Part shown: piece by piece, positions 7,658 through 16,772 of the stretch
How the letters are laid out: the number at the start of each line of letters is the position of its first letter
How positions within the stretch are numbered: the stretch's first letter is position 1
Source: CAVONV01 sp963697355
Lineage (GTDB): Bacteria > Acidobacteriota > Vicinamibacteria > Marinacidobacterales > DATDRI01
Assembly (NCBI GenBank): GCA_963697355.1
Contig: CAVONV010000023.1
Location: 124,001 to 188,000, forward strand
Direction: 5' to 3'
Length of the DNA: 64,000 bases
Made by a program: the position numbers and the translations under genes
Notes under the pieces: generated by a model
Seen by the model: the letters and a program-made list of their open reading frames with translations, nothing else
Databases searched by the model: none
Told to the model about the DNA's origin: nothing

Positions 7658-9664
7658 GTGTCCGAGACCCAAACTCTGTCTACGACCTGCCCGATGGATT
7701 GTCCCGACACCTGTGCCCTCGAGGTGACGGTCAAAGACGGTGTCATCGAGCGCATCGGGGCGGGTGACGGCCATCCGAACACCAATGGGTTTATTTGCTC
7801 TAAAGTGGCTCAGTTCTCGAAGCGCGTCTACCACGAATCGCGAATCCTTCATCCCATGAAGCGTCGAGGGCCAAAAGGCGAGGGTGACTTCGCTCCGATG
7901 TCCTGGGACGAAGCACTTGGTGAAATCGCCGATCGTTTCCATTCCATTAGGGAGCAATGGGGCGGAGAAGCCTTGTTGCCCTTTCACTACGGTGGCTCGA
8001 ACGGCAGTTTCTCTGACGGATTCCTCGACGATCTCTTCTTCGCCCGTTGCGGAGCCTCTCGATTGGCGAAGACGCTTTGTGCCGTTCCCACGACCGAGGT
8101 GTCTCGAGGCATGTACGGGCGCATGCCCGGCGTGGCCTTTGAGGATTTTCCGCGGGCGAGGTTCATCCTGGTGTGGGGAGGCAATCCGAGAGCATCCAAC
8201 ATCCACCTTGTTCCGTATCTCAAGGATGCCAAGAAGCGAGGAGCCTCTATTGCTGTTGTCGATCCGGTAAGGACCCTGTCCTCGGACCTGGCCGATCTTC
8301 ACCTCCCTGTTCTTCCAGGGACCGACCTGCCTGTGGCGCTATCGATGATCCGTTTGTGGAAGGAAGGAGGAAAACTCGCCGACGAGTTCCTTCGTGAGCA
8401 TGCCGATGGATTGGAGCCCTTGTTGGAGCAGGCCGACGGTTGGTCCGCTGAGAAGGCAGCCGCGGTCGCGGGGATAACGCCGGAGGCCATCCGAAAGCTC
8501 GCGCGGTGTTACGCGGAGTCTTCGCCCGCAGTACTCCGTTGCGGTTGGGGTCTCGAGCGTAACCGCAATGGTGGGCAAGCCGTCGGGGCTATCTTGGCGA
8601 TGCCGGCACTTCTGGGGAAGTTCGGCGCGCGCGGCGGTGGCTATGCGCTGAGCAGTAGCGGGGCCGGAAGTCTCGACCTATCCAAGTTGTGGCAGGTGCC
8701 TTCGTGGCAGTCACGGATCATCAATATGACCGAGCTCGGTCGCGTTCTCACAAGCGGTGTGACACCGCCCATACAGGGACTGTTCGTCTACAACTGCAAT
8801 CCGGCGGTGACCGTACCGGACCAAAACGTTGTTCTCGAGGGATTGAAGCGCAACGATCTCTTCACCGTCGTACATGATCAGCTCTTGACCGACACCGCCC
8901 GCTACGCGGACATCCTGCTGCCCGCCACGACGTTTCTCGAGCACCACGATATACGAAAGGCCTACGGTTCCTATGTCGTCGGCGGAATCCGCCCCGTCAT
9001 CCCACGTCAAGGTGAATCACGCACCAATTTCGAGGTTTTTGCGGCCCTCGGACGAGTGATGGGTTTTGAGGACGAAGCCTTTGGTTGGGACACGGACGAA
9101 GCGGTGGAAAGACTCATAGGTGCCCTGGAACTGAATGGCAAACCTGCGGATCGAGATGCGCTCATCGATGGAAAGACCCAGCTTTTTGATTTCCCCGGAC
9201 CCTGTCCGGTTCAGTTCGAATCGGTGTTTCCCCGCACGTCGGACAGAAAAGTCCACTTGACGCCAGACGTTCTCGGGAAGAGGCCTTACCGGTACAAACC
9301 GCTCGACTCCGGGAACTATCCGTTGGCATTGATAAGCCCTTCGAGCACCAAGAGCACCAACAGCACCTTTGGGGAGTGGAGTTTCAAGCGACTCGAGCTC
9401 ACCATTCATCCGAGAGATGCGAAGGCGCGCGATATTCACGACGGCGATAGCTTGCGAGCCTTTAACGCACTCGGCGAGCTCTTCTGTCAGGCTCGAGTTA
9501 GTGACGCTGTACGACAAGGTGTCGTCATGATGCCCAAAGGCGCCTGGATGAAAGTCTCGCGCAACGGCCGCACTTCGACGGCGCTCTGTCCGGCGGATGT
9601 CTCTGAGGTAGGTGGCGCCGCCTGCTACAACGATGCTCGCGTCGAAGTGGAGCGCGCGGAGTAG
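7658..9664 (+). CDS. Molybdopterin-dependent oxidoreductase, catalytic subunit
   Basis: With the GTG at 7658 (GGGA seven bases upstream, after the terminator) the protein has 668 residues. The N-terminal [4Fe-4S] ligands are C11, C15, C19 (CPMDCPDTC) and C47. A molybdopterin-binding core follows, with VWGGNPRASN and FVYNCNPAV, and the C-terminal molydop-binding domain starts near LISPSSTKSTN. This is the DMSO reductase superfamily. There is no Tat signal and no iron-sulfur or membrane-anchor subunit nearby, so it is probably a soluble cytoplasmic enzyme. I see no obvious Sec or Cys metal ligand, and the substrate is unknown. Confidence 0.9.
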   Translation: MSETQTLSTTCPMDCPDTCALEVTVKDGVIERIGAGDGHPNTNGFICSKVAQFSKRVYHESRILHPMKRRGPKGEGDFAPMSWDEALGEIADRFHSIREQWGGEALLPFHYGGSNGSFSDGFLDDLFFARCGASRLAKTLCAVPTTEVSRGMYGRMPGVAFEDFPRARFILVWGGNPRASNIHLVPYLKDAKKRGASIAVVDPVRTLSSDLADLHLPVLPGTDLPVALSMIRLWKEGGKLADEFLREHADGLEPLLEQADGWSAEKAAAVAGITPEAIRKLARCYAESSPAVLRCGWGLERNRNGGQAVGAILAMPALLGKFGARGGGYALSSSGAGSLDLSKLWQVPSWQSRIINMTELGRVLTSGVTPPIQGLFVYNCNPAVTVPDQNVVLEGLKRNDLFTVVHDQLLTDTARYADILLPATTFLEHHDIRKAYGSYVVGGIRPVIPRQGESRTNFEVFAALGRVMGFEDEAFGWDTDEAVERLIGALELNGKPADRDALIDGKTQLFDFPGPCPVQFESVFPRTSDRKVHLTPDVLGKRPYRYKPLDSGNYPLALISPSSTKSTNSTFGEWSFKRLELTIHPRDAKARDIHDGDSLRAFNALGELFCQARVSDAVRQGVVMMPKGAWMKVSRNGRTSTALCPADVSEVGGAACYNDARVEVERAE

Positions 9665-9669
9665 GCACA

Positions 9670-9765
9670 ATGAAGCCTGTGATGGGTGACGAGCAGGAGT
9701 GGCAGAAACTCGACGGACTCTTAGATGCCGCACTCGAAATGACCACGCCTTCCCAAACCAACTGA
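9670..9765 (+). pseudogene. Remnant resembling the N-terminus of a serine/threonine kinase
   Basis: A 31-codon reading frame starts five bases after the previous gene. It contains EWQKLDGLLDAALEM, which resembles the short N-terminal segment (xWxxxxxLfdaALel) seen before the kinase domain in many Acidobacteria serine/threonine kinases and related sigma factors. A stop codon then ends it and no kinase domain follows. I infer a gene remnant. The match is short, so chance is possible. Confidence 0.35.
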
Positions 9766-9859
9766 GCTCCCCACCCATCCCGGCGAAAGTAAGGTCACCG
9801 CGCTCGGCTCGGGAACGGCGCTCACGACCCGAGGCCGATTGGTGAACCCAAGAAAGTCG

Positions 9860-12800
9860 CTAATGCGAAGGGGCGACAGCGGGTTCGATGTTGGAGGTCG
9901 GTTCCTGGTTTTCGAGGCCCTGTTCTACGACTCGCAGCCATGCTCCGAGGGAACGATTCAAGATCTCCTCAGCGCGCGGCACGAGGAGGCGGTACTTTTC
10001 CGGAATCGGGGACAAGTCCACCATAGTAATGTCGTCCTTGGTGGTGAGAAACGGTGCGGTGTCGACGGCCTCGGGTCCGAGATGGGAGATACGGCAATAG
10101 GTACGATTGAGTAGAGCTTTGCATCGCTTCAATTTCACGCCCTGCACAGCGTAGTTGCTCGCGTACCGCCGCACGTCGACGGACTTGGTGCCGGTCCTTG
10201 GAATCCCGATCTGCTGGAGCATGAAGAAGGGCGCCACAAGCGCCACCTGTTGATCGGACTCGAGTGACATGGTGGTGAGGGCCCTGCCAGCGGCCTGGGT
10301 CAAATCTCCGGGATTCGGGCCATACTCCAAGACCTCAACCCGCGGATCGAGGTTGGGGTGCTCTGCTTTGATGGCCGTTGCCAAGTCCGTCGGAACGAGG
10401 AGTCGACAGCCTTCGCAGTTTTGGCACAGGACCGCATTCGGGGTGTACTTGCCAATTGCCTCCGCTTCCTTGATGAATATCGCCTTTGGACATGCCGTTA
10501 CGGCTTCAGCTCGCTGCGATGAAGCTTCCAAAACCTCCTTGGCATGTACAACGAACCGCTTTTCGACACTATCAATGTCATCATCGTTGATGGCTGCTAT
10601 TTGCATCGCTTGAACAATGTGGTCGACCGCAACGACTTGTAGCACGTGACGTTTGTAGTCGAACGGCTCGTGCGGACCTTGCCATTCGGAGTAGCTCAGG
10701 ATTTGTAGCTCCTTCTTCAACGGTTCGGGAAAGCGCTCTACACCATTCGGGCCAGTAAGATTGTCAGCGGGGATGATCACGGTCTTGCAGCCTGCGCCCG
10801 CCGCTGTCTCGAGCTTGACGTCGAGTCCTCCTACCCCCGTGATCCGCCCTTGAGTGTCGATCTCGCCGGTAATGGCGATATCACGACGTATTTTCCGCTG
10901 GCTTAGAAACGAAGCAAGAGCAATGCCTATGGTGCTTCCTGCGGAGGGACCGTCTTTTCGGGTTGATCCTCCCATGAAGTGGAGGTGAACTGGCTCTCGT
11001 ACGTGTTCGGGATAGATACCCAGTTCTTCGGCACAGTGCAAGATCCCCGTCGTCGCTACCTTACGACTTTCGTCCATGACTTTCTCGATGTTGCCAGTAG
11101 CATGCACCATACTCAGAGCACTTTGTGTTTCGTCTGCTGCGGTTCGGATGCTCGTGGCTTGGATTGGAATGACACTCCCAATGCCGCGCTCCACGTCGAC
11201 ACCGAGGCCAAGCACTTCACCGACACGGTCTTCTTCGTTGATGAGGCGCGGCATGGAGGGTTGTTCGAGGTGCTGCCGTATCATTTGATGGGTGATGACG
11301 GCTCGGGCCTTCCCTTGATCGAAGATCTCTCGCCGCTGCACTCGAAGGAAAAGCGTGCGCAGCACCACTTCGAGTTGCCGCACTCCTGCTTCGTGTGTGA
11401 AATTCCGAATGAGATCGCGCAGGTGCTCGGACTCGTGCCCCGTTTCGAAAAGAATAGTCTCTTCGTCCAAGTCGTGTAATTTGCGGATACGCGGAAGCGT
11501 GTGTTTTCGCGCTATCGCAATCTTTTCTTCTACGCTGTAACGGTTGAGCCTAACGACCTGACAGCGGTCGATGACCGGCTCAGGTACCGTGTCCAACGTA
11601 TTAGCCGTCAGGATGAAATGGCAGTTCGATAGATCGATGTCCACGGTGGTTTGAGTGTACTTGTCGTGAAACAGATGGTTTTGCTCGGGGTCCAGAATTT
11701 CGAGAAGCGTTGCAATGGCGAACTTCTCGGTCTTATCGGTTTCATCCAAGATGAACATTCCGTTCATGACACCCATCTTGATGAGACCCTGAACGATGGC
11801 CCCTGGTTTCGATCCTTCATAGGTAAAACCGTGGCCCCTGAGATCGGACTCGTCGCGCATACCTCCGAGCGACACCTTGTGATAAGGGATGCCGAGGTTC
11901 CTTGCGATCGAAATGGCGAGCGACGTTTTTCCAACACCGGGTGGCCCGACGAACAAGAAGGCGCTGCCGGTTCGCTGCCAGCTGGCGACATCGTCCTCGT
12001 CGAAGTTACGGTATCGCCAGATGAGGTTGCTGAAAAAGTCCGTGGCGATTTCCTTGGGCTTTTGGAGTCCGTAATGGCTGACGTCCAGTCCGGTGGCGAA
12101 CTCTTTGGGCCCGACATCGATGGCGTGGACTTTGCCCCAAGGCACCGCGAGCAGCGTGTCCACGAGCTCCGTATATTTGGCAGCGCTATGCCCCTTGAGG
12201 CCGGTCTGGTTTTTATCGATGACCTCGATCACGCTCCGAGGGACGAGCGGATTCTTTCTAGCGTCATCCACACGGTCATTGAGACTCTGTCGGGGGGAAT
12301 CCTGTATCGCCTCGTGCGGCTCGATATGTCCAATACGGCTTGGCGGCTCACCTTCGGTTTTTGGGGCTCTGGGGCCCTTCGTCCCTTCTTCTCGGTCGAT
12401 CTCCTTGAGCCGCGAAACGAATTGCTCGAAGATAGCTTCCGGCTCTTTGCCTCGGATCAACGTGTCCGGGACTTCCACCTCATGGAGCAGGACCGCGACC
12501 CCCCAACGATCCGTGAAGAACTTGAAGAGAGCCTCGAGCTCCACTCTGTCCATTTTGAGCTGTTCGATGAACAGTAGTAAGACTTTGTGGAGTAGGCCGG
12601 AGCGCTGCACCAGCGGAAATGTCGTGTTGCGACTCATGCGGTAGCAAGCTTCGATGACTTTGCACTTGAGATGGTGCCCCATCGTGCGAAAGGCGCCCCG
12701 CAGCAAAGGAGAGGGTACCTCCGCAAGTCGCTCTGCATGACGGAGCAAGATCTCGGTGATCACCGCCCCTGCGCCTTGGTTACGCTCATAGAGGTCCAAC

Positions 12801-13348
12801 AAGGTGAGATAGTGACTGCCCTTGAGCCCGCCCATTGGGTCGCTCAAGGCTTCTTTGAGGGTTCGGTAATAGTCCGGTTCCATCTCTCGCCGGTCCATGG
12901 CGAATTCGGCGTCGGAAGCGATGATCATACGTTCATCGATCTGTGGCCTGAGCATGTGCTCGAACTCGTGCCTCAGGAGAAACTCGGCAAAAGCTATCGC
13001 TTTGCGTCCCTCGGGAGCCGAGGTTTCTGGATCTGCCGTGGTGTCCCAGGGAATCCCAAAGGCAATGTAATCGAAGACGAGCTCATGGATGTGAATGGTC
13101 CATCCCTCGTGAGAATGAGTCAGGAGGCTGACCGTACGTATACGCCCTTTGAGATCCTCGAGCCGAACAATCTTGTACTTTTCCGAAACACGTGCCATCG
13201 TGACGGCATCGATTCCCTTTTGACTATGATGGGGTAACACACGGCGAGTCACTATCCCGTCCAAAAGACGAATGACGCCGGCAATGCGGACATCGTCCAT
13301 GGGCGGCGGGCTGCTCAACACTTGACGGTCGAATTCTATGGGTAGCAT
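9860..13348 (-). CDS. Lon-type ATP-dependent protease with an HExxH-containing N-terminal region
   Basis: The protein has 1162 residues, longer than usual Lon (about 800). The AAA+ module has Walker A GPPGVGKT (468-475), Walker B MFILDETD (531-538) and a sensor asparagine near 583. The S16 protease domain has catalytic Ser802 in KDGPSAG and Lys855 in GCKTVIIP. The first 350 residues do not resemble the usual Lon substrate-binding domain. They carry HEFEH at 127-131 with acidic residues 15-17 positions later (SDAEFA), a possible zincin site. About 240 residues follow the protease domain and include CQNCEGC (975-981). The gene stands alone and converges on the oxidoreductase gene. ATP-driven protein degradation is well supported; the metalloprotease idea is inference. 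Confidence 0.9.
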   Translation of the reverse strand: MLPIEFDRQVLSSPPPMDDVRIAGVIRLLDGIVTRRVLPHHSQKGIDAVTMARVSEKYKIVRLEDLKGRIRTVSLLTHSHEGWTIHIHELVFDYIAFGIPWDTTADPETSAPEGRKAIAFAEFLLRHEFEHMLRPQIDERMIIASDAEFAMDRREMEPDYYRTLKEALSDPMGGLKGSHYLTLLDLYERNQGAGAVITEILLRHAERLAEVPSPLLRGAFRTMGHHLKCKVIEACYRMSRNTTFPLVQRSGLLHKVLLLFIEQLKMDRVELEALFKFFTDRWGVAVLLHEVEVPDTLIRGKEPEAIFEQFVSRLKEIDREEGTKGPRAPKTEGEPPSRIGHIEPHEAIQDSPRQSLNDRVDDARKNPLVPRSVIEVIDKNQTGLKGHSAAKYTELVDTLLAVPWGKVHAIDVGPKEFATGLDVSHYGLQKPKEIATDFFSNLIWRYRNFDEDDVASWQRTGSAFLFVGPPGVGKTSLAISIARNLGIPYHKVSLGGMRDESDLRGHGFTYEGSKPGAIVQGLIKMGVMNGMFILDETDKTEKFAIATLLEILDPEQNHLFHDKYTQTTVDIDLSNCHFILTANTLDTVPEPVIDRCQVVRLNRYSVEEKIAIARKHTLPRIRKLHDLDEETILFETGHESEHLRDLIRNFTHEAGVRQLEVVLRTLFLRVQRREIFDQGKARAVITHQMIRQHLEQPSMPRLINEEDRVGEVLGLGVDVERGIGSVIPIQATSIRTAADETQSALSMVHATGNIEKVMDESRKVATTGILHCAEELGIYPEHVREPVHLHFMGGSTRKDGPSAGSTIGIALASFLSQRKIRRDIAITGEIDTQGRITGVGGLDVKLETAAGAGCKTVIIPADNLTGPNGVERFPEPLKKELQILSYSEWQGPHEPFDYKRHVLQVVAVDHIVQAMQIAAINDDDIDSVEKRFVVHAKEVLEASSQRAEAVTACPKAIFIKEAEAIGKYTPNAVLCQNCEGCRLLVPTDLATAIKAEHPNLDPRVEVLEYGPNPGDLTQAAGRALTTMSLESDQQVALVAPFFMLQQIGIPRTGTKSVDVRRYASNYAVQGVKLKRCKALLNRTYCRISHLGPEAVDTAPFLTTKDDITMVDLSPIPEKYRLLVPRAEEILNRSLGAWLRVVEQGLENQEPTSNIEPAVAPSH

Positions 13349-13492
13349 GGCCTCGAGACCTCAACTCTCGATTCTCATTGTATCGCCAAATCGAGCACGG
13401 CAACGTTCCTAAGCACAACTATGAATACCTATTTCAAGGTTAGCTTGAATCAATACCATGGGGAACAGAAAGTTGCCCGGGGCTCGAATTTT

Positions 13493-13614
13493 GAATTTCT
13501 GGGGACAGGCAATTGGAGTTTTCTGCTTCTGCAAGACGATGGCTGACCCGAAGATTCCGCGACTTCATGGTTTCGGGTGAATCCCCGATTCATCGACGAC
13601 TGTCCCCGAAATTC
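13493..13614. repeat. MITE/REP-like element with terminal inverted repeats
   Basis: GAATTTCTGGGGACAG (13493-13508) and CTGTCCCCGAAATTC (13600-13614) are complementary except for one missing base, and enclose about 90 bases without a gene. Inner palindromic pieces such as GAATCCCCGATTC (13580-13592) add structure. The size and ends fit a miniature inverted-repeat element or REP-type repeat. It lies in the divergent gap between the lon-type gene and the next membrane protein. No copy elsewhere in the window is complete. Confidence 0.5.
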
Positions 13615-13632
13615 ATCCTCGAAATTCGCTGA

Positions 13633-15423
13633 GTGAATATGTCTCCAAAAATCAATCGAATCCGCAGATGGCTCGAGAGACCCGGTGTCGTCTGGCTCGC
13701 CATTTTTCTCGGTGTCGTCTTGACACTTCCCACACTGACGGGCGGATTGTATTTCGACGACCACATCCTCAAGTTCGCCGTCCAAGGACATCCGTCCTTT
13801 CCTCATGCCGAGGTCTCACCGTTCGACCTTTTTAGCTTTATGAAAGCCGGGCAGCAAGACTATCTCGAGCTCATCGACCGCTTCGCCGGCATTTGGGGAA
13901 TCACCGATGACTTCCAGATCGCCTTTCTACGCCCTCTGAGCTCTTTGACCCACGCTTTCGACTTTTGGATGTGGCCCGATGAGCCTTGGATCATGCACCT
14001 CGAGAACGTTCTCTGGTACGGAGCGTTGGTTTTTCTTGTCTCGATCTTGTACCAGCGTGTCCTGGGACCGGGCTGGGTGGCAGGCCTGGCCATGGTTCTA
14101 TATGCCGTTGACGATGCGCATGGGATTGCCGTGGGTTGGATCTCGAACCGTAATGCTCTCATCGCCGGCGTGCTCGGTGTCCTTTGTCTCCTAGCTCACG
14201 ACCGCTGGCGGAGGGATGGATGGCGCCTCGGTCTGTGGTTGAGTCCTCTACTTCTGGCATTTGCACTCATGGCGGGGGAGTCGGCCGTTTCCGTTTGTGC
14301 TTATCTCGCGGCGTACGCTCTGTTTCTCGATCGAGTCTCTTGGCGAAGGCGAGCTACGTCTCTCGTGGGCTACGTCCTGGTTGTGGTGGGTTGGCGAGTC
14401 GTCTATTCCGGGTTGGGATACGGCGTTGCCGGCACCGATCTGTACGTCGACCCAGCGAAAGAGCCGCTCTTTTTTTTGCTGGCTTTATTGGAGCGTTTGC
14501 CGGTCTTGTTGTTGGGTCAGTTTGCTCTGCCACCCTCCGAGCTTTGGATCCTCGTCTCCGATGAGGGGAGACTCCTGTTGACCTGCCTGGGCGTCGTCGT
14601 TGTCGCGGTCATTCTGATTCTGACCCTTCCGATGTTGAAGCGCAGCGCCGAAATGCGGTTTTTTGGCTTGGGTGCTCTCTTGGCGACGGTTCCTATCTGC
14701 GCCGCCTATCCGTTTGACCGACTTCTCATCTTCGTCGGCATTGGAGCGATGGCGCTCGTTGCCGGATTCCTCACTCATCTCGTAGAGGGAGATGCTCGAC
14801 CCCGGTCGAAGGCTTGGAAGATGGGAGCCTATAGCTTGGGCATCGCTTGGCTCGTTATTCATGTCGTTGTTGCACCCGTTCTGCTTCCGGGTAGAGCTCT
14901 TCTCCCAACCGCACTCGATCGAACCATGGGGGAGGTAAGTGCAACACTGCCGAACGATGAGGCTTGGTCTCAGCAAACACTCGTCGTCGTCAATACACCG
15001 GACGTAGGGTTCAGCTTCTATATCATGGGTCGCAAAGCGTCGCATCAAGAGCCGCTGCCCGCATATGTTCGGTTCTTGTCCATCACCGATGCGGAGGTGA
15101 TCGTTGAGCGAATCGATGATTTTATCTTAGCTTTGCGGTGGCCCGAGGGGCTCCTCGCCCGCCCGATGGATCGCTTTTTCCGTGGAAAACGATTTCCCTT
15201 CGCCGTGGGCGATTCATTTCTGCTGACGGGCTTCGTCGCTCGAGTGACGGAAGTAACGGATGACGGCCGTCCGGCGGCGGCTCGGTTCGAGTTCGAGGTT
15301 CCTCTCGAAGATGCGTCGTTTCGATGGGTGAGTTGGAATGGAAGGGGCTACGCACCGTTCGCCTTGCCGAGGGTGGGCGAAACGGTCGTTCTGCCTCCCG
15401 CAAACATCGAGGAGCTTTTTTGA
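13633..15423 (+). CDS. Polytopic membrane protein, GT-C glycosyltransferase-like
   Basis: The protein has 596 residues. A first membrane helix at about 19-37 (VVWLAIFLGVVLTLPTLTGG) is followed by LYFDDH, the position where GT-C (mannosyltransferase-like) enzymes carry an acidic motif. About ten more hydrophobic segments reach to residue 430. The last 150 residues are soluble and probably extracytoplasmic. This is typical of membrane glycosyltransferase-like proteins of unknown substrate. The start is GTG 13633 or ATG 13639; neither has a strong ribosome-binding site. The inverted-repeat element ends just 19 bases upstream and may contribute the promoter. Confidence 0.6.
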   Translation: MNMSPKINRIRRWLERPGVVWLAIFLGVVLTLPTLTGGLYFDDHILKFAVQGHPSFPHAEVSPFDLFSFMKAGQQDYLELIDRFAGIWGITDDFQIAFLRPLSSLTHAFDFWMWPDEPWIMHLENVLWYGALVFLVSILYQRVLGPGWVAGLAMVLYAVDDAHGIAVGWISNRNALIAGVLGVLCLLAHDRWRRDGWRLGLWLSPLLLAFALMAGESAVSVCAYLAAYALFLDRVSWRRRATSLVGYVLVVVGWRVVYSGLGYGVAGTDLYVDPAKEPLFFLLALLERLPVLLLGQFALPPSELWILVSDEGRLLLTCLGVVVVAVILILTLPMLKRSAEMRFFGLGALLATVPICAAYPFDRLLIFVGIGAMALVAGFLTHLVEGDARPRSKAWKMGAYSLGIAWLVIHVVVAPVLLPGRALLPTALDRTMGEVSATLPNDEAWSQQTLVVVNTPDVGFSFYIMGRKASHQEPLPAYVRFLSITDAEVIVERIDDFILALRWPEGLLARPMDRFFRGKRFPFAVGDSFLLTGFVARVTEVTDDGRPAAARFEFEVPLEDASFRWVSWNGRGYAPFALPRVGETVVLPPANIEELF

Positions 15424-15515
15424 CCTGAAGGGTGAGTCGACATATCTTTCATGAGATTTCACTCGGTAATGACGCCCTTGGAAGAACAGCTCATGTTGGA
15501 TAAGGAGCGAAAGCG

Positions 15516-16762
15516 ATGGCAGAGAACATCCTAGCGATTGAAGGTGGAAAGCTGATTGACGGGACAGGAGGCGCACCCGTGGAGAACGGTAGCGTTGTGG
15601 TGCGAGAGGGACGAATCATCGCCGTGGGCCAGAGCGCGGACGTGAGCGTACCCGCCGGGGCTGTGATGATCGATGCTGCGGGCAAGACCATCATGCCAGG
15701 CTTGATCGATGCCCATCTACATTTTCTCGGCATCAGAAGTCCGAATCAGGTGACCTGGGTGATCGATCCGCCTCATGTGCGGAGCATGCGGGCCGTCATG
15801 GACGCTTGGCGTGTGGTCGACTCGGGTTTCACTTCCGTGCGCGATGCGGGCGGAATGCTCGGACTCTATCTGAAACAGGCCATTTCTGAGGGCAGCATTG
15901 TTGGACCTCGTATCATGGCTGCGGGCAAAGCCATCTCTCAGACCGCGGGCCATGCCGATTGGCACTTCGTGCCCAAGGAATGGGGCGAGCGTATGATGCT
16001 GGGCCGAATCGCCGACGGTGTGGCCGACGTCCGGCTAGCGGCCCGGGAGCAGCTACGCGAGGGAGCGGACTTCTTGAAGATCATGACCACCGGCGGCGTG
16101 ATGTCCGAGAAAGACAAGCCCACCTCGTGCCAATTCAGCATGGAGGAAATACGTGCCTTCGTTGAAGAGGCGAAAAACGCGGGCGTCAAGACAGCCTCCC
16201 ACGCTCAGGGCGCGCAAGGCATCAAGAACGCCATCACGGCCGGAATCGATTCCATCGAGCATGGCATCTTCTTGGATGACGAGTGTATCGAGATGATGAC
16301 CAAGAAAAGAACCCGCTTGATACCCACCTTTGCCATTGTGGATGCCATTGTGACTAGGGGGCGGGAGCTCGGAGTGATGGAGGTTTCCGTTCGGAAGGCG
16401 GAATCCGTTCAAGAGGCTCACATCGAGAACTTCAAAAAGGCCTTCAAGGCAGGAGTGAAGTGCGGTTTGGGGTCGGACTACTTGAGTGGTCCCATGTCGC
16501 CTCACGGCGAGAGCGCCACGGAGTTGGAGATCTACGTGAAAAAAGCGGGCCTTACCCCATGGACGCGATCGTCTGCGCCACGAAAACGAACGCCGAGGTG
16601 CTGGGACTCGAGGACGATATCGGAACCCTCGAGGAGGGTAAGCTGGCCGACCTCATTATTATTGATGGGGATCCACTGAGCGACATCAGCGTGCTTCGGG
16701 ACAAAAACAAGATCTCCGCTGTTTACATAGGAGGAGAAGTCGTCCCTCGTCTGCCAATGTAG
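15516..16762 (+). pseudogene. Metal-dependent amidohydrolase, frameshifted near the 3' end
   Basis: The product is an imidazolonepropionase/prolidase-like amidohydrolase with the metal motif DAHLHFLG, a later DFLKIMTTGGV where the bridging lysine would sit, SHAQG and GSDYLSG. The main frame runs to 16679 but loses homology after about residue 347. The expected ending (MDAIVCATKTNAE..., then GTLEEGKLADLIIIDGDPL) is in the next frame and stops at 16762. One missing C in the run at 16555-16558 would restore a protein of about 415 residues. The start ATG 15516 has AAGGAG upstream. There is no signal peptide, so it is cytoplasmic. The indel could be a real mutation or a homopolymer error. Confidence 0.8.
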
Positions 16763-16772
16763 CTGTTAAGTT

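Noticed and set aside
11651..12577. 308-codon open frame on the plus strand
   Set aside because: It lies fully antisense to the AAA+ part of the lon-type gene, whose motifs are clear. No family is recognised.
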